Origin: CATQHL01 sp965242895 | Lineage (GTDB): Bacteria > Actinomycetota > Acidimicrobiia > Acidimicrobiales > CATQHL01 | Reading direction: 5' to 3' | Length of the DNA: 64,000 nt | NCBI GenBank assembly: GCA_965242895.1 | Contig: OZ251507.1 | Location: forward strand, 1,488,001-1,552,000 | Part shown: piece by piece, positions 40,546 to 49,345 of the stretch | How positions within the stretch are numbered: the first letter of the stretch is position 1 | Layout: every line of letters starts with the position of its first letter | Notes under the pieces: generated by a model | Told to the model about the DNA's origin: nothing | The model's input: the letters and a program-made list of their open reading frames with translations, nothing else | The model's database searches: none | Translations under genes and position numbers: made by a program

Positions 40546-40971
40546 ATGTCTCTGCAGGTTGAACTGGTCTCTCCAGAGGGAGTGATTCTTTTCGCTGAGG
40601 CCGACATGGTTCTGGCGCGTACCACCGACGGAGACATTGCCTTTCAGCCAGGACACGTTTCCTTTGTAGGCAACCTCTGCCCGGGGATGGTGAAGGTGAA
40701 TGCCTCCGACGGCGCCGTTCACTACCTAGCGGTGCATGGCGGTTTCGTGGAGATTGCCTCCGATCGGATCGCCATACTCTCAGACACCGCCGAGGTTGCT
40801 TCGGAGATCGACACTTCTCGAGCCTCCGCCGCTCTGGAGCGGGCTAAGGCTGTCTCGAAGGAGGAATCCGGAGACGGCAAGGCGGCCGTCGCAGCGATGC
40901 GTCGGGCCGAAGTTCGCTTGGCCGTGGCCTCCGCTGGTGCTGGGGCTGAGCCCCACGTTCCTAGTTCCTAG
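40546..40971 (+). CDS. atpC: ATP synthase subunit epsilon
   Basis: A 141-residue epsilon subunit: N-terminal beta-sandwich (LQVELVSPEGVILFAEADMVLARTTDGDIAFQPGHVSFVG) that contacts gamma and the c-ring, and a helical C-terminal part (AAVAAMRRAEVRLAVASAG) which in many bacteria can block ATP hydrolysis. It ends the atp operon; the SDR gene begins 38 bp later. Confidence 0.95.
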   Translation: MSLQVELVSPEGVILFAEADMVLARTTDGDIAFQPGHVSFVGNLCPGMVKVNASDGAVHYLAVHGGFVEIASDRIAILSDTAEVASEIDTSRASAALERAKAVSKEESGDGKAAVAAMRRAEVRLAVASAGAGAEPHVPSS

Positions 40972-41009
40972 ACATTCGCTGACGCAGTCTCCGATCGTCT
41001 AGCTGCGTT

Positions 41010-41804
41010 ATGTCGAAGCGTTCGTGGCGGCGCGCCTTGGTTACCGGGGCGTCGGCAGGTCTGGGCCGAGCGTTCGTGCTGGAGTTAGCTCGTCGAGGGG
41101 TCGAGATCACAGCGGTGGCGCGTGACGCTGATCGCTTGACGACCTTGGCTGGGTCGCTGGATGTCGAGGTGGAGATCATCCCTGCCGATTTGACTGTTCC
41201 CGAGCAGTTGGAAGACGTCGCTCAAAGGTGCGCCGACTCGGATCGTTCCGTGGATCTCCTGATTAATAACGCCGGCATCTGGGACTTCGGTCGGCTCAGC
41301 GGCGCCCCGCCAGAGAGAGCGGGGGAGATAATCGCCCTTAATGCGGTGGCTGTGATGAAGCTTTCCGCCGCCGCCGCCGGACGAATGCTGTCGGAAGGCG
41401 AAGGCACGATCTTGAACGTGTCGTCGGTGGCAGGGGAGCAGCCGCTGCCTTTCGAAGCTGTCTACGCGGCCTCGAAAGCTTTCGTGACCAATTTCGGGCA
41501 AGGTCTTCATGAGGAGGTGCGTTCCGGGGGAGTGACGGTTACCACAGTCCTGCCCGGCCTTACACGCACCGAGCTGCACAGGAGGGCGGGACACGGGGAG
41601 CAGATCAAGCGCTATCCGAGTTGGCTGTGGATGGATGCAGAGAAAGTCGCTGCCTTGTCGCTGCGAGCCGCCGCAAGACGCAAGGCAGTTTGTGTTCCGG
41701 GGTTCGGATACGGCTTGATTACAGCTATATCTCAGGTGATCCCCAGATACCCGAAGCGAAAGTTAGCCGCTTTTATAAACAGGCGTCGCATGGAAATGAC
41801 TTGA
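41010..41804 (+). CDS. Short-chain dehydrogenase (DltE-like)
   Basis: A 264-residue classical SDR with TGASAGLG (nucleotide loop), DLLINNAGIWDFG, the catalytic Ser in LNVSSVAGEQ and the intact YAASK motif (Tyr-x3-Lys). The C-terminus is basic with a hydrophobic stretch (GFGYGLITAISQVIP), as in membrane-associated DltE-like oxidoreductases acting on lipids or acyl groups. Substrate is unknown. It follows atpC by 38 bp but has its own weak upstream signals, so may be separate. Confidence 0.9.
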   Translation: MSKRSWRRALVTGASAGLGRAFVLELARRGVEITAVARDADRLTTLAGSLDVEVEIIPADLTVPEQLEDVAQRCADSDRSVDLLINNAGIWDFGRLSGAPPERAGEIIALNAVAVMKLSAAAAGRMLSEGEGTILNVSSVAGEQPLPFEAVYAASKAFVTNFGQGLHEEVRSGGVTVTTVLPGLTRTELHRRAGHGEQIKRYPSWLWMDAEKVAALSLRAAARRKAVCVPGFGYGLITAISQVIPRYPKRKLAAFINRRRMEMT

Positions 41805-41894
41805 ATCGCCTAGCTGCGGTCGTTCCCCCGATGCCGATTGTGCTCTGGTAGTCTCAGAAGCAGGCGACAACGAAGAACGGAGAAGAACAACCGA

Positions 41895-42680
41895 ATGAGA
41901 AGCCATGAAATCGAATACCAGATATATGGAGACGACCTGCAGTTCGTGGAGGTCAGGCTGGATCCGGGCGAAACCGTGATCGGTGAAGCCGGGGCGATGA
42001 TGTATATGAACCCGGGTATTGAGTTTGAGGCCAAGATGGGCGACGGAAGCGAGCCCGACTCCGGAATGTGGGGGAAGCTCAAGTCTGCAGGCAAGCGGAT
42101 TCTGGCTCAGGAATCGCTCTTCCTGACACACTTCACCAACCATGGGCGTCATCCCTCCAGCGTTTCCTTTGCAGCGGAGTTTCCCGGAAAGATTGTGGCA
42201 GCCGACCTCGCGCAGATGAACGGGAGCATTACCTGTCAAAAAGACGCGTTTCTGTGCGCCGCCATGGGTACGAAGCTGGACATCGCCTTCAACCGCAGTA
42301 TCGGTACAGGTCTTTTCGGCGGCGAAGGTTTCATCCTCCAAAGGCTTACTGGTGACGGTCTTGCGTTTCTGGCAGCCGGAGGCACGATCGTGCGACGCGA
42401 CCTCAGAGGTGAGATGCTTCGGGTCGACACGGGATGCCTAGTGGCGTTTACCGATGGGATCAATTACGGCATTGAGCGGGCAGGGAATCTCAAATCCAGC
42501 GTTTTCGGCGGAGAGGGTCTTTTCCTGGCCACCTTGGGTGGGCACGGATCGGTCTGGCTGCAGTCGCTGCCGTTCTCTCGTCTGGCCGACCGCGTGCTGA
42601 TGGCCGCTTCAAACCTGCCCGGAACCTCCAAGGGAGAAGGGTCGTCGATTGCTTCTCTCTCTGGCCTGTTCGAACGCTGA
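41895..42680 (+). CDS. AIM24/TIGR00266-family protein
   Basis: A 261-residue all-beta protein of the AIM24 family: SHEIEYQIYGDDLQFVEVRLDPGETVIGEAGAMMYM, then FGGEGFILQRLTGDGLAFLAAGGTI and VFGGEGLFLATLGGHGSVWLQSLP. The repeated FGGEG motif marks the internal pseudo-symmetry of the fold. Yeast AIM24 acts in mitochondrial inner-membrane organisation; the bacterial role is unknown. ATG 41895 has GGAGAAG upstream and begins the domain; a longer frame to 41838 is not conserved. Confidence 0.88.
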   Translation: MRSHEIEYQIYGDDLQFVEVRLDPGETVIGEAGAMMYMNPGIEFEAKMGDGSEPDSGMWGKLKSAGKRILAQESLFLTHFTNHGRHPSSVSFAAEFPGKIVAADLAQMNGSITCQKDAFLCAAMGTKLDIAFNRSIGTGLFGGEGFILQRLTGDGLAFLAAGGTIVRRDLRGEMLRVDTGCLVAFTDGINYGIERAGNLKSSVFGGEGLFLATLGGHGSVWLQSLPFSRLADRVLMAASNLPGTSKGEGSSIASLSGLFER

Positions 42681-42736
42681 AGCTCAGAGAGCCGTTTCTT
42701 TAGGACTACGGAGACGTACAACTCGACAGGGCTGCT

Positions 42737-43315
42737 TTGACGCCTGAGGGGGCAGCGGAGGCCCCCACCGAAGACCCGCGTCCCGCCGGACTGCGCTCAG
42801 TTCAATCGCTGTTGCTGGTGAACACCGGCGACGGGAAAGGCAAGTCAACGGCGGCGTTCGGGGTGCTCCTTCGTGCGCTTGCCCGAGGTTGGCGCTGCGC
42901 CGTGGTGCAGTTCCTGAAGTCGGGCGACTGGAAGGTCGGAGAGGAGAAGACCGGCAGAGACCTGGGCGTGGATTGGTGGGCGTTAGGAGAGGGCTTTACC
43001 TGGGACTCCGAGGATCTGGGCGTAGATGAGAATGTGGCTCGCCAAGCCTGGGAACACGCTCGTTCGCTGATTATGGCCGGAGAACACCGCCTGGTTGTGC
43101 TCGATGAGGTGACTTACCCGATGAACTGGGGTTGGATCGATTCTGCTGAAGTGGTGAGAGTGCTAAGCGAACGCCCTGGGAAGGTGAGTGTTGTCTGCAC
43201 CGGTCGCGACGCCTCGGCCGCTCTGATCGAAGCGGCCGACACAGTCACTGAAATGCGGAGCGTCAAGCACGCTTACGACTCCGGAATAGCCGCCAAGAAA
43301 GGCATCGATTACTAG
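42737..43315 (+). CDS. cobO: Cob(I)yrinic acid a,c-diamide adenosyltransferase
   Basis: A 192-residue CobO/BtuR enzyme that transfers the adenosyl group from ATP to the cobalt of corrinoids. The P-loop is TGDGKGKSTAAFG (residues 31-38), followed by WRCAVVQFLKSGDW, LVVLDEVTYPMNWGW and VVCTGRDAS. Length and motifs are typical. The start is TTG 42737 with a weak ribosome site. There is no cobalamin riboswitch in the 56-bp gap and no other B12 gene in the window, so it may serve salvage. Confidence 0.93.
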   Translation: MTPEGAAEAPTEDPRPAGLRSVQSLLLVNTGDGKGKSTAAFGVLLRALARGWRCAVVQFLKSGDWKVGEEKTGRDLGVDWWALGEGFTWDSEDLGVDENVARQAWEHARSLIMAGEHRLVVLDEVTYPMNWGWIDSAEVVRVLSERPGKVSVVCTGRDASAALIEAADTVTEMRSVKHAYDSGIAAKKGIDY

Positions 43316-43324
43316 ACCTCCTTG

Positions 43325-43347
43325 CCGGCGGCTAGGTGAGCCGCCGG
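43325..43347 (+). terminator. Hairpin after cobO
   Basis: CCGGCGGCT (43325-43333), loop AGGTG, AGCCGCCGG (43339-43347): a perfect 9-bp stem between convergent genes. No T-run follows. Confidence 0.55.
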
Positions 43348-43377
43348 TCATCCCGGCATCGGGTCATCCCGGCATCG
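43346..43377 (+). repeat. 16-bp perfect tandem duplication
   Basis: GGTCATCCCGGCATCG twice in a row, starting in the 3' arm of the cobO hairpin. Confidence 0.85.
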
Positions 43378-43448
43378 GGTCGGGAGCATTGTCGCACTGA
43401 GGGAACCGAGGGAGGTATGCGCTGTGTTTTTGGAGGGCTAACTCCCCT

Positions 43449-45491
43449 TCAGGCAACCGATACCGAGATTGTGTGCCAGCCGCTGGCGCCGTTGGGAGCC
43501 GGAGGCGTTCTTTGTGAAGTCTGGGTCCTGCCCGCGCCGTCGGTTGCCCGCACCCTGATCTGATGATTGCCCCGCTTCGCATCCCACGCGTACAGCCACT
43601 GCCGCCAGGAGTTGATCGACATATTCAAGCTGAGTTCGGCTCTCACCCAAGGACCATTGTCGATCTGAACTTCGACCCGTTCGATGCTGCGTGAAGGAGC
43701 CCATGCGACTCCCGCAACCGCCACCCGCCCCGCCTGAAGCCTTGCTCCGCTTCGGGGGACGTCGATACGCGACTGCGTCTTTATGGGGCCCTCCTTTGCC
43801 CAGCCTCTGGGCACCCAGTAAGAGTCGAATCCTTCCCAGGTAGTGAGGCGGATCTCTTCCAGCCATTTGGTGGCCGACACGTATCCGTAGAGCCCCGCCA
43901 CCACGAGCCTCACCGGGAAGCCGTGTTCTCTGGGAAGTGGTTCACCGTTCATGGACACCGCTACGAGGGCCACCCTTCCGTCGTAGGCCAAGGGGGTCGG
44001 GAAGCCGGAATTCCAGTTGTCTACAGAGCGTCCGACGATTTGCGTGGCCCCCCGCTGCACTCCGGCTCGATCCAGGATGGAGCGCAGCGGGACGCCCCTC
44101 CAGACAGCATTGCCTACCAGGTTTCCACCCACTGAGTTGGACACGCAACTCAGTGTGACGGCTTCCTCTACTAGTCCCATCGCTAGCAGTTCGTCGAAGT
44201 TCAGCGTGTAAGGGTTGTCGACCATGCCCGTGACTTGCAGTCGCCAGGTGTCTGCCCGCACGACAGGCTTGGAGATGGCGGTATCGATCAGGTAGAAGTT
44301 GTTGTTGGGCGTGATAATTGGGGAGATACCGCCCACTTCTCCGTCAAAATATCGGTTCGGGCGCCGTGCCGTAGTCGTAGTGGGAGGCGGTTGGGTGGTT
44401 GGCGGCGCGGCTCTGGTAGTGGTGGGCGCGGCTCTGGTGGTCGTGGGCGCTGAAGTGGTGGCACCAGGTGCTGAGGTCGTGGTACTAGGTGCGGAGGTAG
44501 TGGCACCAGATGTGGAGGTGGTGCTGCCAGGCGTGGAGGTAGTGCTGCCGCCCGGCGCGGAGGTGGTGGTAGCAGGTGCTGCTTGGGAAGTGGTGGTAGC
44601 AGGCGTAGCAGGCGCTGAGGGCGCGGTCGTTGCGCCGTCCGAAGTTCTCCCTCTGGTAGTGGAAGTCGTCGTCTCGATGGACACAGGAGGATTTTCGCTC
44701 CCCCCGCCCGGGGAGCGTGTACTGCCAGTACTCGATGGAGCGGCGTTCAGCACTTGATTCAGCTTTTCAGCAACTTCGGAACGTGAGTCCTCCACTCCTC
44801 TCCGGCTCGCCAAGAATCGCCCCGCGCCGCTGGCCAGCAACGCCCCCATTGCGGTTGCTCCGGCTGCGGTCAGGAACCACCTTCGGTTCACTTCGCTCGG
44901 AACTTGCCGAGAGGGTTCCGCGGCTCGGCGAGACGGGCGCAGCAGGCTTAGCAGGCGCCAGAGCACGCCCATCCCCACCACAGCGGCCAATCCTGCGGCC
45001 ACCGCTGCCATCCCATCGTGGGCGTCGGGATTGCTGGCTGCCGCCAATCCTCCCACTACCGCGAAGGCGGCGAATATGACCGGCCCGATCCATGGCCGCT
45101 TAAGTGCGAAGATTCCGGTCAGGGAGCCCAGCAGCAGCGTCACCACCAGAACTCCATAGAAGAGGACGGGCTTCTGCGCCGTTCCTAGCTGGTCGATGCT
45201 CCAGGTGCGCAGCCAGAACGGGATCAGCCTGCTGTCTATTATGGAGTCCGAAACCGCCAGTATCAGAGAGGGGACTCTGGTAGTCAAACCCGAGATCAGT
45301 TCCACGACGGCGATTGCCGAACCTGCGGCCAGCAGCCCTGCGCCCGCCGCCCAGCGAGTCGGTCGTGTGGTGAAACCCCCTGCGAAGTTGCGCTTATCGC
45401 CCCCCGCGGGAGGGGTTGAGTCTGCTCCGAGGCTGTTCGTGTCTGAGTGCTCTTGGGTATCTAAGGGTGCGTTTTCGATCTGGTTTCCCAT
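43449..45491 (-). CDS. Sulfite oxidase-like molybdopterin oxidoreductase with membrane domain
   Basis: About 680 residues. Residues 45-183 hold four membrane helices, then VNRRWFLTAAGATAMG (201-216), a Tat-like twin-arginine plus hydrophobic stretch, then a linker of more than 100 residues made of Ala, Thr, Ser and Pro, then a sulfite-oxidase Mo domain (from about 380) and a C-terminal Ig-like dimer domain (RVAVAGVAWAPSRSIERVEVQIDNG). Cys449 in VTLSCVSNSVGGNLVGN is the expected Mo ligand. The catalytic part should lie outside the membrane. No haem domain is present, so the electron partner is unknown. ATG 45491 has AGGAAAA upstream. Confidence 0.87.
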   Translation of the reverse strand: MGNQIENAPLDTQEHSDTNSLGADSTPPAGGDKRNFAGGFTTRPTRWAAGAGLLAAGSAIAVVELISGLTTRVPSLILAVSDSIIDSRLIPFWLRTWSIDQLGTAQKPVLFYGVLVVTLLLGSLTGIFALKRPWIGPVIFAAFAVVGGLAAASNPDAHDGMAAVAAGLAAVVGMGVLWRLLSLLRPSRRAAEPSRQVPSEVNRRWFLTAAGATAMGALLASGAGRFLASRRGVEDSRSEVAEKLNQVLNAAPSSTGSTRSPGGGSENPPVSIETTTSTTRGRTSDGATTAPSAPATPATTTSQAAPATTTSAPGGSTTSTPGSTTSTSGATTSAPSTTTSAPGATTSAPTTTRAAPTTTRAAPPTTQPPPTTTTARRPNRYFDGEVGGISPIITPNNNFYLIDTAISKPVVRADTWRLQVTGMVDNPYTLNFDELLAMGLVEEAVTLSCVSNSVGGNLVGNAVWRGVPLRSILDRAGVQRGATQIVGRSVDNWNSGFPTPLAYDGRVALVAVSMNGEPLPREHGFPVRLVVAGLYGYVSATKWLEEIRLTTWEGFDSYWVPRGWAKEGPIKTQSRIDVPRSGARLQAGRVAVAGVAWAPSRSIERVEVQIDNGPWVRAELSLNMSINSWRQWLYAWDAKRGNHQIRVRATDGAGRTQTSQRTPPAPNGASGWHTISVSVA

Positions 45492-45629
45492 GTTTGAGCA
45501 TTTTCCTGGCTGGTGTCGCCTGATTGTTCGACGGAGACCCGGTGACTCTCTTAGCAGGTGTTCCCCTGCTAATTGCAAATGTTACTTTGCTATGTCGTCT
45601 CAAGTCGTCGAAAGCCGAGACAGAAGCCG

Positions 45630-46673
45630 ATGAAGCGGTACGGCTGGGACGGCCGATGGCAGCGGCTTCGGGAGGAGGCGGACTTGACGGATTCCTTGCC
45701 CGCCCGGATAACGCGCACCGACAGAGGGCGCTGTCGGGCATTGAGCGCGGAGGGCGAAGTCGACTTGATCTCCGATTCTCAGCGCTCTCAGGCGGCAACA
45801 TCCCCTACGACTGGAGACTGGGTGCTCTACAGCCGCGACCGCCATGGGGAGGCTGTCATCGACACGGTGCTGGAGCGTCGCACCTCCATCGTCCGCCGCG
45901 ATCCGGCCGATCGTGTCGTGAAACAGACGCTTGCGGCGAACCTGGACATAGCCGCCGTGCTCATCGGCTTAGACGAAGAGATCAACTCGGCGCAGGTTGA
46001 ACGCTTTCTGATCCTCGCCGTCGACAGCGGCGCCGAAGTTCTGCTGGTGATGAGCAAGGCCGATCTGCTCGAGGATCGTCTGGATCGCCTGGCTGTCCGT
46101 CGTCGCTTGGAAGGGGTGGCTCCCGGCGTGGAGGTCTTAGAGACGAGTTCCGTGCGCGGATGGGGCCTAGATCAGTTGCGGGCGAAAGTGAGGGGCAACC
46201 GCACCCTGGTCTTGTTAGGGCCCTCTGGGACGGGAAAATCGACTCTCGCCAACGCTCTGTTGGGGGAGCCGTCGTTGTCGGTCGGGGAAATGCGCTCTGG
46301 CGGTGCGGGAGGAAGGCACACGACCGTCGCCCGTGAACTGGTCGTCCTGCCTGATGACGGCATGCTGCTGGATAGCCCAGGGCTGCGAGCGGTGGGTCTC
46401 TGGGAGGCCGACATCGCCCTCGACGTTGTCTTCTCCGACATCGCCAATTTGGCCCTTGATTGCCGCTTTCGCAACTGCGCGCACCGCTGCGAACCCGACT
46501 GTGCGGTAGCAGAGGCGGTCGCTGCCGGGAAAGTGGAAAGCGAAAGGCTGGTGCGTTATCAGCGGCTCTGGAACGAGGTCGTGGAGCAGTCCGAGGCCCG
46601 CACCGAGCGGATGCGTCTTCAGTCGAGAGGAAAAAGAGGGCGCAAGCAGCGTCGCCGCTTCCGCCGCCGCTAG
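45630..46673 (+). CDS. rsgA: Ribosome small-subunit-dependent GTPase A
   Basis: About 347 residues. The GTPase is circularly permuted, as in RsgA: G4 SKAD (142-145) comes before G1 GPSGTGKS (197-204) and G3 DSPG (248-251). An N-terminal OB fold precedes it and a zinc finger follows (Cys278, Cys283, His285, Cys291 in CRFRNCAHRCEPDC). The C-terminus is very basic (RGKRGRKQRRRFRRR), fit for rRNA contact. It helps late 30S maturation. G1 has Thr where Val is usual. ATG 45630 begins the family-typical MKRYGWD; its TAG stop shares CTAG with the convergent serC stop. Confidence 0.95.
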   Translation: MKRYGWDGRWQRLREEADLTDSLPARITRTDRGRCRALSAEGEVDLISDSQRSQAATSPTTGDWVLYSRDRHGEAVIDTVLERRTSIVRRDPADRVVKQTLAANLDIAAVLIGLDEEINSAQVERFLILAVDSGAEVLLVMSKADLLEDRLDRLAVRRRLEGVAPGVEVLETSSVRGWGLDQLRAKVRGNRTLVLLGPSGTGKSTLANALLGEPSLSVGEMRSGGAGGRHTTVARELVVLPDDGMLLDSPGLRAVGLWEADIALDVVFSDIANLALDCRFRNCAHRCEPDCAVAEAVAAGKVESERLVRYQRLWNEVVEQSEARTERMRLQSRGKRGRKQRRRFRRR

Positions 46674-47812
46674 GAAGATCCCCCCAGCGGCATCCGCTCT
46701 ACCAAGTAGTCCACGCAGGCGCAGAGAGCGGCGACGTCCTCTGGCGGGATGACCGGAAATAACGCAATGCGCAGCTGGTTGCGTCCAAGGGCGCGATAGG
46801 ACTCCGTGTCGACGATGCCGTTCTCTCGCAGCCGTGCAGAGATCTCCAGCGCAGGTATCTCCTCGCTTATGTCGATGGTCGCCACTGTGCGGCTGCGCTG
46901 AGAAGGCTCGACCACGAACGGCTGAGCATATTCGGAGGATTCCGCCCAGTCATAGATGACCTCAGCGGAACGCTCGCAGCGCTCCACCGCCCAGTTCAGC
47001 CCGCCGTTGGCGTTCATCCACTCGACCGTCTGCAGGGTCAGGTAGACGGTTGCGAGGGCGGGGGTGTTGTAGGTCTGGTTCTTGCGTGAGTTCTCTATTG
47101 CGAGACGCATGTCCAGAGACGCCGGACGCCATCGCTCCTGGAGTTGCTCGACGCGTTCGATGGCGCTCGGCGAACAGCAGGCAATCCAAAACCCGCCGTC
47201 TGAAGCCAAACACTTCTGCGGCGAGTAGTAGTAGACGTCCACTTCCTCCGTACTCCAGGGAAGCCCGCCTGCTCCTGAAGTGGCGTCGACCACCACCAAT
47301 CCATCAGCAGGGGTCGCACCCTCTGGGCGGCTCGGACGCATTTGCACTCCGGTGGAGGTCTCGTTGTGGGTTAAGGCGTAGACGTCCACCTCGCTTGAGA
47401 GCGCAGGCAGTGGATGCGTGCCAAACGGGGACTCGATGATCTGTGGTTCCTCCAAGTGCGGGGTGGCCGTGACCGCCTTGGCGAACTTGGAGGAGAACTC
47501 TCCAAAACTGAGGTGCTGGCTGCGCCGGCGGATGAGGCAGAAACCGAGGACGTCCCAAAGCGTGGTGGCGCCTCCGTTGCCCAGCACCACCTCCCAGTCG
47601 TTCGGCAGCCCAAAGAGTTCTGCGGTGCCTTCCTGCAGTCTCCCGACGACGCTGCGTACACCCGTACGACGGTGGCTGGTTCCGAGATACCCCGACGCAA
47701 TCTCGGCTAGTGCGCGCACGGATTCCGCCCGGACTCGCGAAGGCCCGCTGCCGAAGCGCCCGTCGCTAGGCAACAAATGTGACGGGAGTTCTATGAGAGG
47801 TTTTGAGTTCAT
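46670..47812 (-). CDS. serC: Phosphoserine aminotransferase (actinobacterial type)
   Basis: A 380-residue class V aminotransferase converting 3-phosphohydroxypyruvate to phosphoserine. The start SKPLIELPSHLLPSDGRFGSGPSRV is typical of the actinobacterial SerC type; the PLP lysine lies in VYYYSPQKCLASDGG and the substrate Arg region in ALGRNQLRIALFP. ATG 47812 with GAGG just upstream is preferred over GTG 47821. A serA-like gene lies 5 kb away, so serine synthesis is only partly clustered. Confidence 0.93.
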   Translation of the reverse strand: MNSKPLIELPSHLLPSDGRFGSGPSRVRAESVRALAEIASGYLGTSHRRTGVRSVVGRLQEGTAELFGLPNDWEVVLGNGGATTLWDVLGFCLIRRRSQHLSFGEFSSKFAKAVTATPHLEEPQIIESPFGTHPLPALSSEVDVYALTHNETSTGVQMRPSRPEGATPADGLVVVDATSGAGGLPWSTEEVDVYYYSPQKCLASDGGFWIACCSPSAIERVEQLQERWRPASLDMRLAIENSRKNQTYNTPALATVYLTLQTVEWMNANGGLNWAVERCERSAEVIYDWAESSEYAQPFVVEPSQRSRTVATIDISEEIPALEISARLRENGIVDTESYRALGRNQLRIALFPVIPPEDVAALCACVDYLVERMPLGGSS

Positions 47813-47871
47813 GCACCTCACGCTAACCAGACCTGTCGGGTGGCAGCTAGCCGTCGACCTCTGCTGAGCTG

Positions 47872-47966
47872 TCCTGCTTGGCGCTGCTTGGCCGTCCTGT
47901 TGAATCGTCCTGCTTGGCGCTGCTTGGCCGTCCTGTTGAATCGTTCTGCTTGGCGCCGCTTGGCAG
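47872..47966 (+). repeat. 36-bp minisatellite, two full copies plus a partial
   Basis: A 36-bp unit beginning TCCTGCTTGGCGCTGCTTGG fills 47872-47907 and is repeated without change at 47908-47943; a third, partial and diverged copy runs to 47966. The unit itself has an inner GCTTGGC repeat. It lies in the gap between the divergent serC and aminotransferase genes. Confidence 0.9.
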
Positions 47967-48000
47967 GGACAGACCGGCTACCGATACAGGCTTGAGCCTC

Positions 48001-48006
48001 TAGCAT
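48001..48006 (+). promoter_or_regulatory. -10 box of aminotransferase gene
   Basis: TAGCAT seven bases before GTG 48014; the same hexamer is used before two LysM genes. Confidence 0.45.
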
Positions 48007-48013
48007 CAGGCAT

Positions 48014-49252
48014 GTGTGCAAGAATTTAGGTATGAGCTCTCCTGCGTCATCTAGCCCCGACGTCTCCGAGTTGTCCCGCTCGGTTTCCTCCATCACCCCG
48101 TCGGCCACGCTGGCGGTGGACGCCAAAGCCAAGGCCCTGCGAGCGGAAGGCGAACCGATCATCGGCTTCGGCGGCGGCGAACCCAACTTTCCCACACCCG
48201 ACTACATAGTGAACGCGGCCGTTGCCGCCTGCGCTGAAGTTCGCAACCATCGTTACAGCCCCGCCGCAGGTCTGCCCGAACTTCGTGAAGCTATCGCGGC
48301 TAGGACTTTGAGCGATTCGGGAGTAGAGGTTTCTCCCGATCAGGTGGTCGTTACGAACGGCGGCAAGCACGCCGTTTATAACGCCTTCAGAGTTCTGCTC
48401 AACCCGGGTGACGAGGTTTTGCTGCCGTCCCCTTATTGGACCACCTATCCCGAGCCGATTGGAGTATGCGGAGCAAAGCCAGTGGTGATTCCAACGAGCA
48501 TCGAAGACGGCTACAGGGTCTCTCTCGAGCAGTTGGACGAGGCGTGGACGCCGCGTACGAAGGCTCTGGTGTTCGTATCTCCGTCTAACCCCACCGGTGC
48601 CGTTTACCCGCGCGAAGAGGTGGAGGCCATCGGCAACTGGGCAGCCGAGCGCGGCGTTTGGATACTGGCCGACGAGATCTACGAGCACTTGGTTTACGAC
48701 GACAACGAGCACTTTTCGATTGCCGCCGTGTCGCCTGAGGCAAAGGAGCGCTGCGTATTGCTGAACGGCGTTGCGAAGACGTACGCGATGACCGGTTGGA
48801 GGGTGGGATGGATGACTGCTCCCGCCGTATTTGCTCGAGCGGCCATAAATCTGCAGTCGCATCAGACTTCCAACGTGAGCAACGTGGCGCAGCGGGCCGC
48901 TCTGGCAGCCTTGTCCGGGCCTATGGACACGTTTCGGGAGATGTATGTCCACTACGACCGCCGCCGCCTCCTGATGCACCGCATGCTTTCAAGCCTTCCC
49001 GGTGTGGACTGCCCTCTGTCGCAAGGCGCCTTCTACGCATTTCCCTCGGTGGCAGATCTGTTAGGCAGAGACATCGCTGGAAGCACTCCGCAGACCTCGC
49101 TCGAACTCGCCGATCTTCTGCTCTCCGAGGTCAAGGTGGCGGTGGTGCCGGGGGAAGCCTTCGGGGCTCCTGGATACATACGCTTATCCTTCGCTATTGA
49201 AGAGGAGAAGATCGAAGAAGGTCTCATCCGAGTTGCTGAGTTGCTGAGTTAG
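48014..49252 (+). CDS. Class I/II PLP-dependent aminotransferase (aspartate-type)
   Basis: A 412-residue fold-type I aminotransferase. Seen are SVSSITPSATLAVDAKAKALRAEGEPIIGFGGGEPNFPTP, the Tyr/Asn/Asp set in SPSNPTGAVYPREEV and LADEIYEHLVYD, the Schiff-base region LNGVAKTYAMTGWRVGWM with its Lys, and the C-terminal Arg in GYIRLSFA. This is the AspC Ib subgroup; aspartate, aromatic or prephenate specificity cannot be settled. GTG 48014 would be leaderless behind TAGCAT; ATG 48032 is a good alternative. The 3' end has an 8-bp tandem repeat (GTTGCTGA) inside the last codons. Confidence 0.9.
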   Translation: MCKNLGMSSPASSSPDVSELSRSVSSITPSATLAVDAKAKALRAEGEPIIGFGGGEPNFPTPDYIVNAAVAACAEVRNHRYSPAAGLPELREAIAARTLSDSGVEVSPDQVVVTNGGKHAVYNAFRVLLNPGDEVLLPSPYWTTYPEPIGVCGAKPVVIPTSIEDGYRVSLEQLDEAWTPRTKALVFVSPSNPTGAVYPREEVEAIGNWAAERGVWILADEIYEHLVYDDNEHFSIAAVSPEAKERCVLLNGVAKTYAMTGWRVGWMTAPAVFARAAINLQSHQTSNVSNVAQRAALAALSGPMDTFREMYVHYDRRRLLMHRMLSSLPGVDCPLSQGAFYAFPSVADLLGRDIAGSTPQTSLELADLLLSEVKVAVVPGEAFGAPGYIRLSFAIEEEKIEEGLIRVAELLS

Positions 49253-49345
49253 TTTCGGCGGGTTCGCTCTCTTCCTCTGAACTGGGATTCGCCGATCTTC
49301 CCCTGAGCAGTTTCCGGCTTAAACGGATCTTTTGCTGGTCAAAAA

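Noticed and set aside
42681..42736. Cobalamin riboswitch before cobO
   Set aside because: The gap is 56 bp, too short, and has no B12-box-like sequence.
47872..47966. CRISPR array
   Set aside because: The 36-bp units are directly adjacent with no spacers, and there are no cas genes.
47818..48195. Minus-strand frame with a repeated RFNRTAKQRQAG peptide
   Set aside because: The repeat comes from the 36-bp minisatellite and the rest is antisense to the aminotransferase gene.
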